A stretch of DNA of 64,000 nucleotides from Comamonas sp. B21-038 (GTDB lineage: Bacteria; Pseudomonadota; Gammaproteobacteria; Burkholderiales; Burkholderiaceae_C), in NCBI RefSeq assembly GCF_022387135.1, contig NZ_CP092462.1, positions 4,650,001 through 4,714,000 on the forward strand, written 5' to 3'. This document shows, one piece after another, positions 17,901 to 25,861 of this stretch. Each line of letters starts with the position of its first letter. The stretch's first letter is position 1. The notes beneath the pieces were generated by a model. The model did no database searches. It saw only the letters and a list, made by a program, of their open reading frames with translations, and was not told the origin of the DNA. The translations under genes and the position numbers were made by a program.

Positions 17901-18060
17901 GCAGACGGAAAGCTGTGCAGTAAGCGGGGCGGCCCGGGCCAGTCCCGGACCATGCGCCAATATACGCTGATCCGCACGGCCAGGCGGGGCAAGCGGCGCA
18001 ACAGGGAGCAACCGCCAGCGCCTGGCTACACTGTGCGCTATGCACTGATGCACCGCTGCC

Positions 18061-18762
18061 ATGGCCGACCACTCTCACCACCGCTTGCTGGCTCCTGACT
18101 ACTCTGTTCGCCATTACGAAGGCGAGCAGCAGGCGCACAGCCATGACCATGTGCAGCTGCTGTACGCACTGGCTGGCCGCATGGAGCTGGAGGTCAATGG
18201 CAAGGCGGCCTATGTCGATACCGCCAGCGGCGTGGTGATACCGGCCGGCTCCACCCATGCCTACCTCGCGCAGAAGGGCAGTGCACTGGCCGTGGTGGAT
18301 GTGCCCGATGGCGCAGACTGGACGCAGATGCGCCGCTTTGCCGCACCACCGCGTGACTGGCTGGCCACCCATGCCTCGGCCTTGACGGTGGCCCAGGCCC
18401 ATGTGGCCTGGGTGCAGCAATCGCCTCAGCTGCTGCTGCGCCGTGCGCTGGATGTGCAGGCCATCACCGCTGCGGTGCGGGCCGATCTGGCCGGCGACTG
18501 GCGCACCCCCCAACTGGCGGCCCTCGCGCACCTGAGCCCGCAGCGCTTCCATGTGCGCTGGCTGGAGCTGACCGGCAGCACCCCCCAGCAGTGGCTGCGC
18601 GACCTGCGCCTGACCGAGGCCAGCAAAGCGCTGGCCGCCGGCCAGCCGCTGGAGACCACGGCACTGCGCTGCGGCTACAGCACCGCCAGCGCGCTGGCCT
18701 ATGCACTGCGGCGCGACCGTGGCGTGGGCAGCCGCAGCCTGCGCAAGAGCGCGGCGCGCTGA
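18061..18762 (+). CDS. AraC family transcriptional regulator
   Basis: A 233-residue regulator with an N-terminal cupin-type sensor domain (HSHDHVQLLYALAGRMELEV and VVIPAGSTHAYLAQ) and a C-terminal AraC DNA-binding domain (LAALAHLSPQRFHVRWLEL, then RLTEASKALAAGQPLETTA and CGYSTASALAYALRR). In-frame codons upstream of ATG 18061 hit a stop, which fixes the start. It lies 78 bp upstream of an EamA transporter in the same direction and is divergent from ampG; regulation of the transporter is plausible but not shown. Confidence 0.85.
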   Translation: MADHSHHRLLAPDYSVRHYEGEQQAHSHDHVQLLYALAGRMELEVNGKAAYVDTASGVVIPAGSTHAYLAQKGSALAVVDVPDGADWTQMRRFAAPPRDWLATHASALTVAQAHVAWVQQSPQLLLRRALDVQAITAAVRADLAGDWRTPQLAALAHLSPQRFHVRWLELTGSTPQQWLRDLRLTEASKALAAGQPLETTALRCGYSTASALAYALRRDRGVGSRSLRKSAAR

Positions 18763-18840
18763 TGCATGGGGCCTGTGGAGCAGCGCAGGCACAAGCGTTT
18801 CTCGACATTTGCCCGGGTCCCGCCGCAGCACCATAGCGGT

Positions 18841-19785
18841 ATGACACAGACATCCAGCGGCATGGTTTCCCCTGCACCTTCTTCTTTCTTCAGCGCCTCC
18901 GCCCAGGGCATTGCACTGGTCGCCATTGCCGGTGTGCTCTGGGGCACCAGCGGCACCGCCCAATACTTAGGGGCGGCGGGGCTGTCGCCGTTCTGGGTGG
19001 GTGCGGCGCAACTGGCGGTGGCGGCGGCCTTCCTGGGCCTGAGCCTGCTCTGGGCGCGGCGCGGCAGCACTGGCAGCCTGGTGCTGCGGCCCCGCCAGGC
19101 GGGGCTGCGGCTGTCGTCGTTCTTCTGGGCATCGCTGGGCATTGGCGGCTACAGCGTGTTCTTTTATGCTGGCCTGCAGATGGCCGGTGTAGGCGTGGGC
19201 ACGGCCGTGGCCATTGGCAGCAGCCCCATCTGGGCGGGCCTGCTGCAGGCGCTGGTGCTGCGCGCGCCGCTGTCGCCGCTGTGGTGGCTGGGCACCTTGG
19301 TCAGCGTGGCCGGTGGCGTGGCGATGGTGATGGGCGAGGGCGGCAGCAGCCAGGTCTCCTGGCCTGGGCTGGCGCTGTGCCTGCTCGCGGGGCTGTCCTA
19401 TGCCGGCTATGCGCTGGTCAACAAGCGCCTGGTCAGCCATATGTCGCCCAAGGTGGTGAACTTTTATGTGTTCAGCGGTGCTGCGCTGCTGGCGCTGCCT
19501 GTTGCCGCGCTGTATGCGGGTGCGCCGCAGTGGAGCCTGTCTGCCGTGCTGGTCGTCGTCTACCTGGGCGCTGTCGTCTCGGGCATTGCGCACTTGCTGT
19601 TCTCGATGGGCCTGCGCCATATCTCCGGGCCCACCGGTGTGGCGCTGAGCCTGATCGAGCCAGTGGCGGCCTTTGTGCTGGCGGTGTGGATTGTCGGCGA
19701 GCACCAGCCCTGGGTGGCCTGGGTGGGCTTGGCGGCGGTGCTGCTGGGGCTGTGGGTGGTGGTGAAGGCGGAGATGCGGGGCTGA
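18841..19785 (+). CDS. EamA/DMT family transporter
   Basis: An inner-membrane drug/metabolite transporter of about 314 residues with ten helices and two EamA repeats. The first repeat includes AGVLWGTSGTAQYLG and SLGIGGYSVFFYAGLQMAGVGVG in two stretches; the second includes LLAGLSYAGYALVNKRLV and GPTGVALSLIEPVAAFVLA. Substrates of this family range from amino acids to nucleotide precursors and cannot be predicted here. I start at ATG 18841; residues further upstream are not membrane-like and the frame there is a leader extension. Confidence 0.82.
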   Translation: MTQTSSGMVSPAPSSFFSASAQGIALVAIAGVLWGTSGTAQYLGAAGLSPFWVGAAQLAVAAAFLGLSLLWARRGSTGSLVLRPRQAGLRLSSFFWASLGIGGYSVFFYAGLQMAGVGVGTAVAIGSSPIWAGLLQALVLRAPLSPLWWLGTLVSVAGGVAMVMGEGGSSQVSWPGLALCLLAGLSYAGYALVNKRLVSHMSPKVVNFYVFSGAALLALPVAALYAGAPQWSLSAVLVVVYLGAVVSGIAHLLFSMGLRHISGPTGVALSLIEPVAAFVLAVWIVGEHQPWVAWVGLAAVLLGLWVVVKAEMRG

Positions 19786-19874
19786 AATCCAGGTCACGCA
19801 TTCGCTGGTGCCGCCCGCAGGCCCAGCGATAGAATGGCGCTCTTGCCACCATGGACTGCGTTTGCTGCCCCTGT

Positions 19875-20228
19875 ATGACCTTGCCCGAAGCCACTTACCA
19901 ACTGGATGATGCCGTATGGTCGCGGGTGCTGACGCAGGAGATGGCCAGCCAGCTCCAGGGCCAGTCGCTGGTGTTCCTGGCTGGGGATACGGCGGGGCAT
20001 ACGCACCAGATTCCGCTGCTGGTGACGGCCTTTGAAACGCAAGGCCGAACGGCCCCAGGCATGGCCGCATTCCGGCTTAATTTTCAGGGCCCGGCCGCCC
20101 CGGTGCTGCCCAGCCAGACCTACCGCGCACGCCATGCGGACTGGGGCGACTTTGCGATCATGGTGTCCGCAACCGGGGCCGATGCGCAAGGCGTGTACTA
20201 CGAGGCCCACTTCAGCCATGCCCTCTGA
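19875..20228 (+). CDS. DUF6916-like protein associated with tail-collar proteins
   Basis: A 117-residue protein without signal peptide. The second half, FRLNFQGPAAPVLPSQTYRA followed by GDFAIMVSAT and [11 protein letters not shown], matches my memory of DUF6916. That small domain is typically encoded beside microcystin-dependent/tail-collar proteins, and one is encoded here 1.2 kb downstream on the other strand. I start at ATG 19875; an upstream ATG at 19851 is possible. Its 3' end overlaps the acetyltransferase by 11 bp. The molecular role is unknown; association with assembly or folding of collar proteins is inference. Confidence 0.65.
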   Translation: MTLPEATYQLDDAVWSRVLTQEMASQLQGQSLVFLAGDTAGHTHQIPLLVTAFETQGRTAPGMAAFRLNFQGPAAPVLPSQTYRARHADWGDFAIMVSATGADAQGVYYEAHFSHAL

Positions 20229-20736
20229 GCTGCCTGCGGCGCTGCAGCTGGGCAGCTTGCAGCTGCGCCAGTCTTTGGCGTCGGATGCGGATTTTTTGCG
20301 TGCTCTTTACCGCGATGTGCGCAAGGATGAGCTGGCGGCCACCGGCTGGCCGCCTGAAGCCATCGATGCCTTCTGCCAGTCGCAGTTTGATTTTCAGCGT
20401 CAGCACTATGGCAGCTACTACCCCGATGCGCTGCATTACCTGGTCGAACAGGATGGCCAGCCGATCGGGCGTTTGATTGTGGAGGACGGGCCCGATGAGT
20501 TACGGGTCGTCGATATCTCGCTGCTGGCTGCACAGCGTGGCCAAGGCCTGGGCAGCGTGCTGCTGCGGTGGCTGTGCGACTGCGCTGATGCCCAGCGGCA
20601 GCCGCTGGCGCTGAGTGTGGAGCCGCATAACCGCGCGCGCCATTTATACCTGCGGCTGGGCTTTGTGCAACTGCCAGGCGATGGGCTGTACGTGACCATG
20701 CGCCGCGCGCCCACCAAGACGGAGCCTGCCGAATGA
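20218..20736 (+). CDS. GNAT family N-acetyltransferase
   Basis: A 172-residue GNAT-fold protein. The acetyl-CoA binding loop is [19 protein letters not shown] near residues 103-121, followed by the usual [17 protein letters not shown]. Members transfer acetyl groups to amines of small molecules or proteins; the target is unknown. The gene overlaps the DUF6916-like gene upstream and the cysC start downstream (ATGA), so the three are translationally coupled. The setting suggests a role in the collar/collagen system rather than general metabolism. Confidence 0.8.
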   Translation: MPSELPAALQLGSLQLRQSLASDADFLRALYRDVRKDELAATGWPPEAIDAFCQSQFDFQRQHYGSYYPDALHYLVEQDGQPIGRLIVEDGPDELRVVDISLLAAQRGQGLGSVLLRWLCDCADAQRQPLALSVEPHNRARHLYLRLGFVQLPGDGLYVTMRRAPTKTEPAE

Positions 20737-21359
20737 AAGACCATCCAGAACCCGCCGCCGCCATCTTTCCGCCTGGCCAGGCGGTGCTGCCGGCCCAGCG
20801 CGCCGCGCTGATGGGCCATGCGCCCTGCTGCATCTGGCTCACCGGGTTATCTGCCTCGGGCAAGACCAGCCTGGCCCATGCGCTGGAGCGGGCCTTGCAC
20901 CAGCGCGGCTGCCATACTTATGCGCTCGATGGCGACAACCTGCGCCAGGGGCTCAATGCCGATCTGGGTTTCAGCGCCGAGGCGCGGGCAGAGAATATCC
21001 GCCGCATGGCCCATGTGGCGCGGCTGATGGCCGATGCCGGCCTGGTGGTGATTGTGGCTGCCATCTCGCCGTTTGCGGCAGACCGGGCACAGGCGCGGGC
21101 CTTGTTTGCGCCGGACGCCTTTGTCGAGGTGTTTGTCGATACGCCGCTGGCTGTGTGCGAGGCGCGCGATCCCAAGGGCTTGTATGCGCGCGCCCGGCGC
21201 GGCGAGCTGCGCGACTTTACCGGTATCGACAGCCCGTATGAGCGGCCGCTGCAGCCGGAGCTGCATTTGCAAGGCAAAGACCTGGCGCCTGAAGCTGCGC
21301 TGAGAGCTGTACTGGCGTATCTGGATGCGCTGGGCTTGGAACAGAAGCGGCCCGGCTGA
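20733..21359 (+). CDS. cysC: Adenylyl-sulfate (APS) kinase CysC
   Basis: CysC phosphorylates adenosine 5'-phosphosulfate to PAPS, the universal sulfate donor. The protein is 208 residues with Walker A GLSASGKT (residues 38-45), [16 protein letters not shown], and [24 protein letters not shown] (here in two parts) typical of the family. No cysD, cysN, cysH or cysI is adjacent, so this is not part of an assimilation operon. It is the last gene of the DUF6916-GNAT-cysC set and converges on an operon containing a sulfotransferase, which would consume PAPS. That suggests a dedicated donor supply. Confidence 0.9.
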   Translation: MKDHPEPAAAIFPPGQAVLPAQRAALMGHAPCCIWLTGLSASGKTSLAHALERALHQRGCHTYALDGDNLRQGLNADLGFSAEARAENIRRMAHVARLMADAGLVVIVAAISPFAADRAQARALFAPDAFVEVFVDTPLAVCEARDPKGLYARARRGELRDFTGIDSPYERPLQPELHLQGKDLAPEAALRAVLAYLDALGLEQKRPG

Positions 21360-21372
21360 GCGGGCCGCTTCT
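21343..21372. terminator. Hairpin between convergent cysC and tail-collar genes
   Basis: A perfect 12-bp stem (AGAAGCGGCCCG at 21343-21354, CGGGCCGCTTCT at 21361-21372) with a 6-nt loop containing the cysC stop. No T run follows on either strand, so termination efficiency is uncertain, but the place between two converging operons fits a bidirectional terminator. Confidence 0.55.
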
Positions 21373-21386
21373 GAAATGCCCAATGC

Positions 21387-21959
21387 TCAGTTGCGCGATG
21401 GGAAGACGCCTTCCAGCGCAATGATGAAATTCACGGCTAGATAAGGTTGCATGATGGAGAACGGAATGGATCCGCCTGCCTGCCCTATGGTGACAGTTGG
21501 AGCAGGTGCATTACCTCCCAAGGGGACCGTTGTGCCGGCGCTTGCCGAATCAATGTACTGTGAATCCCGCTGGTTGGATTGCGCCAGTAAAGAGCCCGTA
21601 ATTGGTGCCTGCAATGTGCCTGCAGACGTGCTGGCCATGATGCTACCGTTGGGGGTAACGGTGGCGGGGTGGGTATGGATGGGCATATTCGAACTGGTCA
21701 ACGTGGTGTTGTGCGTGCCTCCCACTTGTCCCAGGACAAAAGGCTCGAGCCCTGGACCCTGACCGGTACCCACGGGCACGCGACTACTCAAATTTGGAAG
21801 TTGAAAAGTGCTCTGTCCGTTGCCACCATAGGTGGTCCCTAGAATGGAGAACAGCGCCACATTTTGTTGGATAGCCAAAATCTGCCCCTGACAGAATGCC
21901 CAGCCTCGTGGGGCGAAATTGCCAGCAAACATGACGATTTGGCCAATAAACGGGTCCAT
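21387..21959 (-). CDS. Phage tail collar domain protein (microcystin-dependent protein type)
   Basis: A 190-residue protein with the collar domain signature: FIGQIVMFAGNFAPRGWAFC, GQILAIQQNVALFSILGTTY, GGNGQSTFQLPNL, SRVPVGTG, then MPIHTHPATV. These proteins resemble the collar or receptor-binding tip of phage tail fibres but are widespread on bacterial chromosomes as microcystin-dependent (MdpB-like) proteins; function is unknown. There is no signal peptide. The gene is visibly lower in GC than its neighbours. It is the last gene of a six-gene minus-strand operon, 20 bp after the binding-protein gene. Confidence 0.85.
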   Translation of the reverse strand: MDPFIGQIVMFAGNFAPRGWAFCQGQILAIQQNVALFSILGTTYGGNGQSTFQLPNLSSRVPVGTGQGPGLEPFVLGQVGGTHNTTLTSSNMPIHTHPATVTPNGSIMASTSAGTLQAPITGSLLAQSNQRDSQYIDSASAGTTVPLGGNAPAPTVTIGQAGGSIPFSIMQPYLAVNFIIALEGVFPSRN

Positions 21960-21979
21960 GGTCGATTCCTTTAAGGTAG

Positions 21980-23125
21980 TTAGGTTTGCAGATAGCCATT
22001 AAGCCATCCGCTGATAAGTGGGGTGTTCGGGCGGTTGTTTACGCGGCGGCTTGAGATCGCTGTGTGTGGCCGGATAGCGAGCGGTCCCCGCAACACTGAC
22101 TTTTGCCAAGCTTGGTGCAATGCAGAAGTCGATGGTTGCTGAGTAACATTCTCGATCGCGGCCGCAATGCTGTAACCTGCCTCGGCACCCATCAGCGCGG
22201 CAGCAGTCCAAGGCACTGCTGCCAGCTCAAAACGATGCTTCCAAAGCGGTTCGGCTTGAGCAGCGCCGGGCCATGCACCGGCGGTGACGGCATTGGCCCC
22301 GGTATGTACATCCCCCAACCACGGAAAACCAGCCAGCCCCCAATCACCCTGCGACTGCGCATGCGCCTGCCACCAGTGAGCAAAGCGGGCCAACTGCGGA
22401 CCTGAGTAGAAAGCGACAACGGCATCAGGCCGGTGGCTGAAAACGGCAGTACGCAAGCCGTCAAATTCCTCGCTCTGCGGCCCAAACTGACCCACATGGC
22501 GGGCAAGCACCCGTCCACCCAGCGCACGGTAACTATGTTCAAAGGTATAAACAAAGTCGTAGCCACCTTCCATATGGCCCACCGCCAGCACGGCCCGTGG
22601 GCCTAGTTGTTGGTAGACGGCCTGCGCCAGCTGCGCGGCGCTGCCGCACAGATCCAGGCTGTGGCGCACGACGGCCTGGGGCTGGCCCGGCTTGGCATCG
22701 GCAGGCAGATCGGCACCGGTATCGCTGGCCCACAGAGGCAGCCCCCTGGGTTGCGCATGGGCGGCCACCCTGGCTTCGACGGCGGGCGGCATCCAGCCGA
22801 CAACGCCATGCAGTTGGGGCAGCTGATCCATTGCCGCCGTGATGCTGCGGGCGGCACGGCTGGGGGTGGGTGGGGCTTCCACCCAGTGCAGCTGTACAGC
22901 GATCTCCGGCCGCTGGGCCAGGCCCAGCTCCAGGCCTCGGCGGTAGTCCGAGCCCAGAGTGGCCACCTTGTGCGACTGCGGCGCCACGGCCAGCAGCTGC
23001 CAGGCCTTGGCCGTTTGCGGGGCCGGGGCGCTGTGGACCAGCGCCTGCGCAGCACTCCAGCCGCCGGTCGTGCTGACGGCCACGCTGGTGGAGGCGAGAA
23101 AATGGCGTCTTGGAATCATGGTCAT
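21980..23125 (-). CDS. Periplasmic substrate-binding-like protein with Tat-type signal
   Basis: A 381-residue protein with an N-terminal IPRRHFLAST motif followed by a hydrophobic stretch and Ala-rich cleavage region, which looks like a Tat signal. The body resembles type-I periplasmic binding proteins of the branched-chain amino acid (LivJ) group, for example LGSDYRRGLELGLAQ and PDAVVAFYSGPQLARFA. No permease or ATPase is encoded nearby, so it is an orphan; a binding or scaffold role in the periplasm is possible. The start ATGA overlaps the sulfotransferase stop. The 3' third is lower in GC, like the collar gene. Confidence 0.65.
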   Translation of the reverse strand: MTMIPRRHFLASTSVAVSTTGGWSAAQALVHSAPAPQTAKAWQLLAVAPQSHKVATLGSDYRRGLELGLAQRPEIAVQLHWVEAPPTPSRAARSITAAMDQLPQLHGVVGWMPPAVEARVAAHAQPRGLPLWASDTGADLPADAKPGQPQAVVRHSLDLCGSAAQLAQAVYQQLGPRAVLAVGHMEGGYDFVYTFEHSYRALGGRVLARHVGQFGPQSEEFDGLRTAVFSHRPDAVVAFYSGPQLARFAHWWQAHAQSQGDWGLAGFPWLGDVHTGANAVTAGAWPGAAQAEPLWKHRFELAAVPWTAAALMGAEAGYSIAAAIENVTQQPSTSALHQAWQKSVLRGPLAIRPHTAISSRRVNNRPNTPLISGWLNGYLQT

Positions 23126-24147
23126 AGAGCGGCCTCGGTGAGAGTCTCTGCGCGGTCATGGGCGTCGCACCGGGCCCGCAATTGCTGGTAATGGGGGGCC
23201 ATCCATTGCGCGGCCAGCGCGCGCAGTGCGGCGTCGGCCTTGGCATGTTTGTCGTTGGTGTCCTGGGCAAAGGGTTCATGCGGCCGCTTGCCGTGGCGCG
23301 ACAGGCGCTCGCGCAGCGCCTGCATGGCTTTTGCATCGGGTTGCCAGGACATGCGTGGCAGCACCCACTGCTCGATGGCCTCGGGCAGCTGGGCATGGTC
23401 CAGCACCAGCGCTTGCGCCGGATCGGCCACCCGGGCCATGTCCGCATAAATGTGGCCCAGCATGCGTGCGCAGTACTGTGCGGGCGGCATCGTGGCCTGC
23501 TCCAGCAGGCTCAGGCCCGGCAGGCCGAACGTGGGGCCAAAGGCGCCGGGAACGAGGTAGAAAGCGCGCTCCTGCATCTGCGACACCAGCACCGCCAGCG
23601 GCTCGCGGGTCAAAAAGACCGGCAAGGCCTCAGGCCAGGCCTGCATCAACAGCGGTGCCTGGTCGGTGTTCCAGGCGTCGATCTTGAGGCTGGCCGATTG
23701 CAGCGCCGGGCTGGCCGCATCGCTGCGCTGGGCCCAGGCGCTCATCCAGGCACGCAGCGCGGCAATGGATTGCGCGGGGCTGAGCCAGCCATTGACCCGT
23801 GCCTCGCGCAGCAGGAAATCGACCGGTGGCGGCTCGGACATCGCCAGGTGGTGGGCGCTTTGCGCCAGTGCCTGGGGGAACAAGGTGGAGCCGCAGCGCG
23901 AGACATGGAACACCAGCAGGCAAGGAGTGATACCCGGCGACTGCGCCTGCCAGTCCAGCAGCACTTGCAGCGGGGTCTGCCGGCGGAAGGCCTGGTTGAA
24001 CGGCAGGTTGAGCAGCGGCTTGAGGCTCTCCTGGTAGAAGGGGGCGCGCAGCGGTGCATCGCCCAGGCGCGCCCAGTCCACCATGGTCTGGTTGCCATCG
24101 TGGTACAGCCGAACGGGCCGCCAGCCCTGGAGGGTCAGAGCATCCAT
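23122..24147 (-). CDS. Sulfotransferase family protein
   Basis: A 341-residue cytosolic-looking protein. The PAPS 5'-phosphosulfate loop is FHVSRCGSTLFPQAL (residues 80-94), and the 3'-phosphate motif appears as LTREPLAVLVSQ with Arg181 and Ser189. Such enzymes move sulfate from PAPS to hydroxyl or amino groups of sugars, lipids or tyrosines. Some family members of this layout have no proven activity. It overlaps the hydroxylase gene by 13 bp upstream and the binding-protein gene by four downstream. The nearby cysC would supply PAPS. Its acceptor may be a sugar or residue on the collagen-like or collar protein. Confidence 0.78.
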   Translation of the reverse strand: MDALTLQGWRPVRLYHDGNQTMVDWARLGDAPLRAPFYQESLKPLLNLPFNQAFRRQTPLQVLLDWQAQSPGITPCLLVFHVSRCGSTLFPQALAQSAHHLAMSEPPPVDFLLREARVNGWLSPAQSIAALRAWMSAWAQRSDAASPALQSASLKIDAWNTDQAPLLMQAWPEALPVFLTREPLAVLVSQMQERAFYLVPGAFGPTFGLPGLSLLEQATMPPAQYCARMLGHIYADMARVADPAQALVLDHAQLPEAIEQWVLPRMSWQPDAKAMQALRERLSRHGKRPHEPFAQDTNDKHAKADAALRALAAQWMAPHYQQLRARCDAHDRAETLTEAAL

Positions 24148-24989
24148 TGGGCATTCCAGGCGCGGCGCCCGGCCTTCATCGCCGATTCGACATCGGAGGC
24201 ATCAAACACCAGGCCCTGGGCCTGGCCCAGCGCAATGCTGCGGTCGCTCAGGCTGGCCAGGTCGGCGCAGCCGGCCAGCGCATCGGCCAGTGCTTCTTGC
24301 GCAAACACGCGCTCGCGAAACTGTTCAAAAGCCAACCAGGGATCACCGTCTTCAGGCGCTGGCTCGCCCTGGTCACCGGCGGCAAACGCCTGTGCCAGGC
24401 GCTCGTCCACCAGCGCATCTGCCACCAGGTGGATGCGTGCCTTGCCGCTGCGGTTGCGCACGCGGTGGGGCAGGGACACATCGGTGTACCAGCATTCACC
24501 CACGCGCATCGGCACCCGCTGGCCACCCAAATGGAAAAAAACCCGCTCTTCGGTCTGCAAGGGAATGTGCAGCCGGGCATCGCCCTCGGCCGCGCACAGG
24601 CCTGCATCGGTGTGCTCCATGATTTCGCTGTCAGGCTGCAGGCGCATCAGGCGCACCGATTTCCACTGCAGGTCCAGGCTGTGCAGCAGGGCGGCAATGG
24701 CGGGGCAGGCCTGCAGCGCCTCGCAGTCGGCATACGCGTCCAAACTGGCATCCATCGGCATGATGTCCGACGGCGCCTGGGCCGATGCCCGCAAGGCCAG
24801 CGCTTGCCAGCCACCATCGTGCCGGCCCTGGTTGAAATGCATGCGCCATAGGGATTCGGGCAGTTGCTGGGCTTCATGCAAGGCAGCCGCTACCTCCAGG
24901 CGCCAGGGCAGGCGCATGGTGGTGATGCCCTGCAGGCGCAGACCCTGGCGGGTCGGGCCTGGGGGGCAGGGAGCGGCTGCGAGGGTCAT
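24135..24989 (-). CDS. Aspartyl/asparaginyl beta-hydroxylase family Fe(II)/2-oxoglutarate dioxygenase
   Basis: A 284-residue protein with the double-stranded beta-helix of the Asp/Asn hydroxylase family. The iron ligands are His126 and Asp128 in MEHTDAG and His175 in DVSLPHRV; Arg185 in KARIHLVAD would bind 2-oxoglutarate. RLHIPLQT is a further family signature. Relatives hydroxylate Asp/Asn, Pro or small peptides. I start at ATG 24989, which overlaps the collagen-like gene stop (ATGA); upstream codons lie inside that gene. The tight coupling makes the collagen-like protein the natural candidate substrate, but the collagen tract has no Asp and only one Asn. Confidence 0.82.
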   Translation of the reverse strand: MTLAAAPCPPGPTRQGLRLQGITTMRLPWRLEVAAALHEAQQLPESLWRMHFNQGRHDGGWQALALRASAQAPSDIMPMDASLDAYADCEALQACPAIAALLHSLDLQWKSVRLMRLQPDSEIMEHTDAGLCAAEGDARLHIPLQTEERVFFHLGGQRVPMRVGECWYTDVSLPHRVRNRSGKARIHLVADALVDERLAQAFAAGDQGEPAPEDGDPWLAFEQFRERVFAQEALADALAGCADLASLSDRSIALGQAQGLVFDASDVESAMKAGRRAWNAQWML

Positions 24990-25861
24990 GGTGCGGAGAC
25001 CGGGGCGCACAGCGCATAGGCCGTGCAGCTCAAGGAGCCATCTCCTGCGAAGGAGTTGAGCACCCGCACCGACCATCCTTGCGTGCTGGCACAGCTGAGA
25101 GACTCGGCCGGTGCATTGGCAGAGACACGGACATCGAAGTTCGCATTCCCACCCTTGGCGTTGGCGGCTCTATAGCCGCCGCCGACCACTTGTTCATTGA
25201 CCGAGCAGCAGGCGGTGGCCTCGCAGAGTTCACCTGTTTTGGTGTCCGAGCGCTGAATGATCGCTGCAATGGAGCCTTGGGAACCGGTAGGGCCGGTAGG
25301 GCCTATAGGGCCTTGGGGACCGGTCGCACCGGCGGGGCCGACGGGCCCTTGTATCCCTTGCGGGCCCGCAGGGCCCGTGTTACCCGTAGCGCCAGCCGGG
25401 CCGACTGGGCCCGCAGTTCCTGTCGGACCGGCGGGACCCGCAGGGCCGGTAGCCCCTGCAGGACCTACCGCGCCAGCAGGGCCCACGGCGCCAGTGGGGC
25501 CTGCAGGGCCAGCCGGTCCGATGGCGCCGGCTGGGCCAACTTCACCTTGCGGCCCCGCGGGGCCGGCGGGTCCGGTGGCACCGGTGCCAATGCCATCGGC
25601 ACAGCGCAGCAGGCGGCCGGTGGCAGGGTCCATGCACAGCTGCTCGGTGCCGGACTCGGGCGCGGTACGGACTGGCGGTACATAGGTTTCGCCGGTGCCC
25701 TGCACCCGGAACAGATCCTGGTTGGCCTGGTCCTTGATGACAAAGCCGGAGCCTGCCGCCGGCTTGAAGCTGGTATCGGCAGACCATGCGGCGCTCGCAG
25801 CCAGGGCCATGATGCCGCCGGCCAGCCAACGGCTGTGGAAGAAGGAGGTGACGAGGTTCAT
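24986..25861 (-). CDS. Secreted collagen-like protein (35 Gly-X-Y triplets)
   Basis: A 291-residue protein. Residues 1-27 form a signal peptide ending around AAWSA. A short N-terminal domain ([14 protein letters not shown]) precedes 35 uninterrupted Gly-X-Y triplets at residues 94-198, long enough for a stable triple helix. A Cys-rich C-terminal domain ([29 protein letters not shown]) follows, likely disulfide bonded. Pro occupies only X positions (22 times) and Thr occurs at Y nine times. Bacterial collagen-like proteins are surface fibres or adhesins. The start overlaps the IPTL-CTERM-like gene, and the stop overlaps the hydroxylase. Confidence 0.88.
   Translation of the reverse strand: MNLVTSFFHSRWLAGGIMALAASAAWSADTSFKPAAGSGFVIKDQANQDLFRVQGTGETYVPPVRTAPESGTEQLCMDPATGRLLRCADGIGTGATGPAGPAGPQGEVGPAGAIGPAGPAGPTGAVGPAGAVGPAGATGPAGPAGPTGTAGPVGPAGATGNTGPAGPQGIQGPVGPAGATGPQGPIGPTGPTGSQGSIAAIIQRSDTKTGELCEATACCSVNEQVVGGGYRAANAKGGNANFDVRVSANAPAESLSCASTQGWSVRVLNSFAGDGSLSCTAYALCAPVSAP
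25268..25582 (-). repeat. Collagen Gly-X-Y coding repeat tract
   Basis: A 315-bp tract coding 35 consecutive Gly-X-Y triplets inside the collagen-like gene. GPA is the most common triplet; GAT, GPT, GPQ, GAV and GPV also recur. The repeated GGN-CCN-GCN codons make the DNA internally repetitive and a likely site of length variation by slippage or recombination between strains. Confidence 0.9.

Noticed and set aside
16512..18098. A 528-residue plus-strand frame opposite ampG
   Set aside because: AmpG has full family motifs on the minus strand; this frame is a His/Gln-rich shadow.
25268..25582. Repeat array as a possible CRISPR or tandem repeat element
   Set aside because: The repeats are codon triplets for Gly-X-Y without spacers; they belong to a protein-coding gene.
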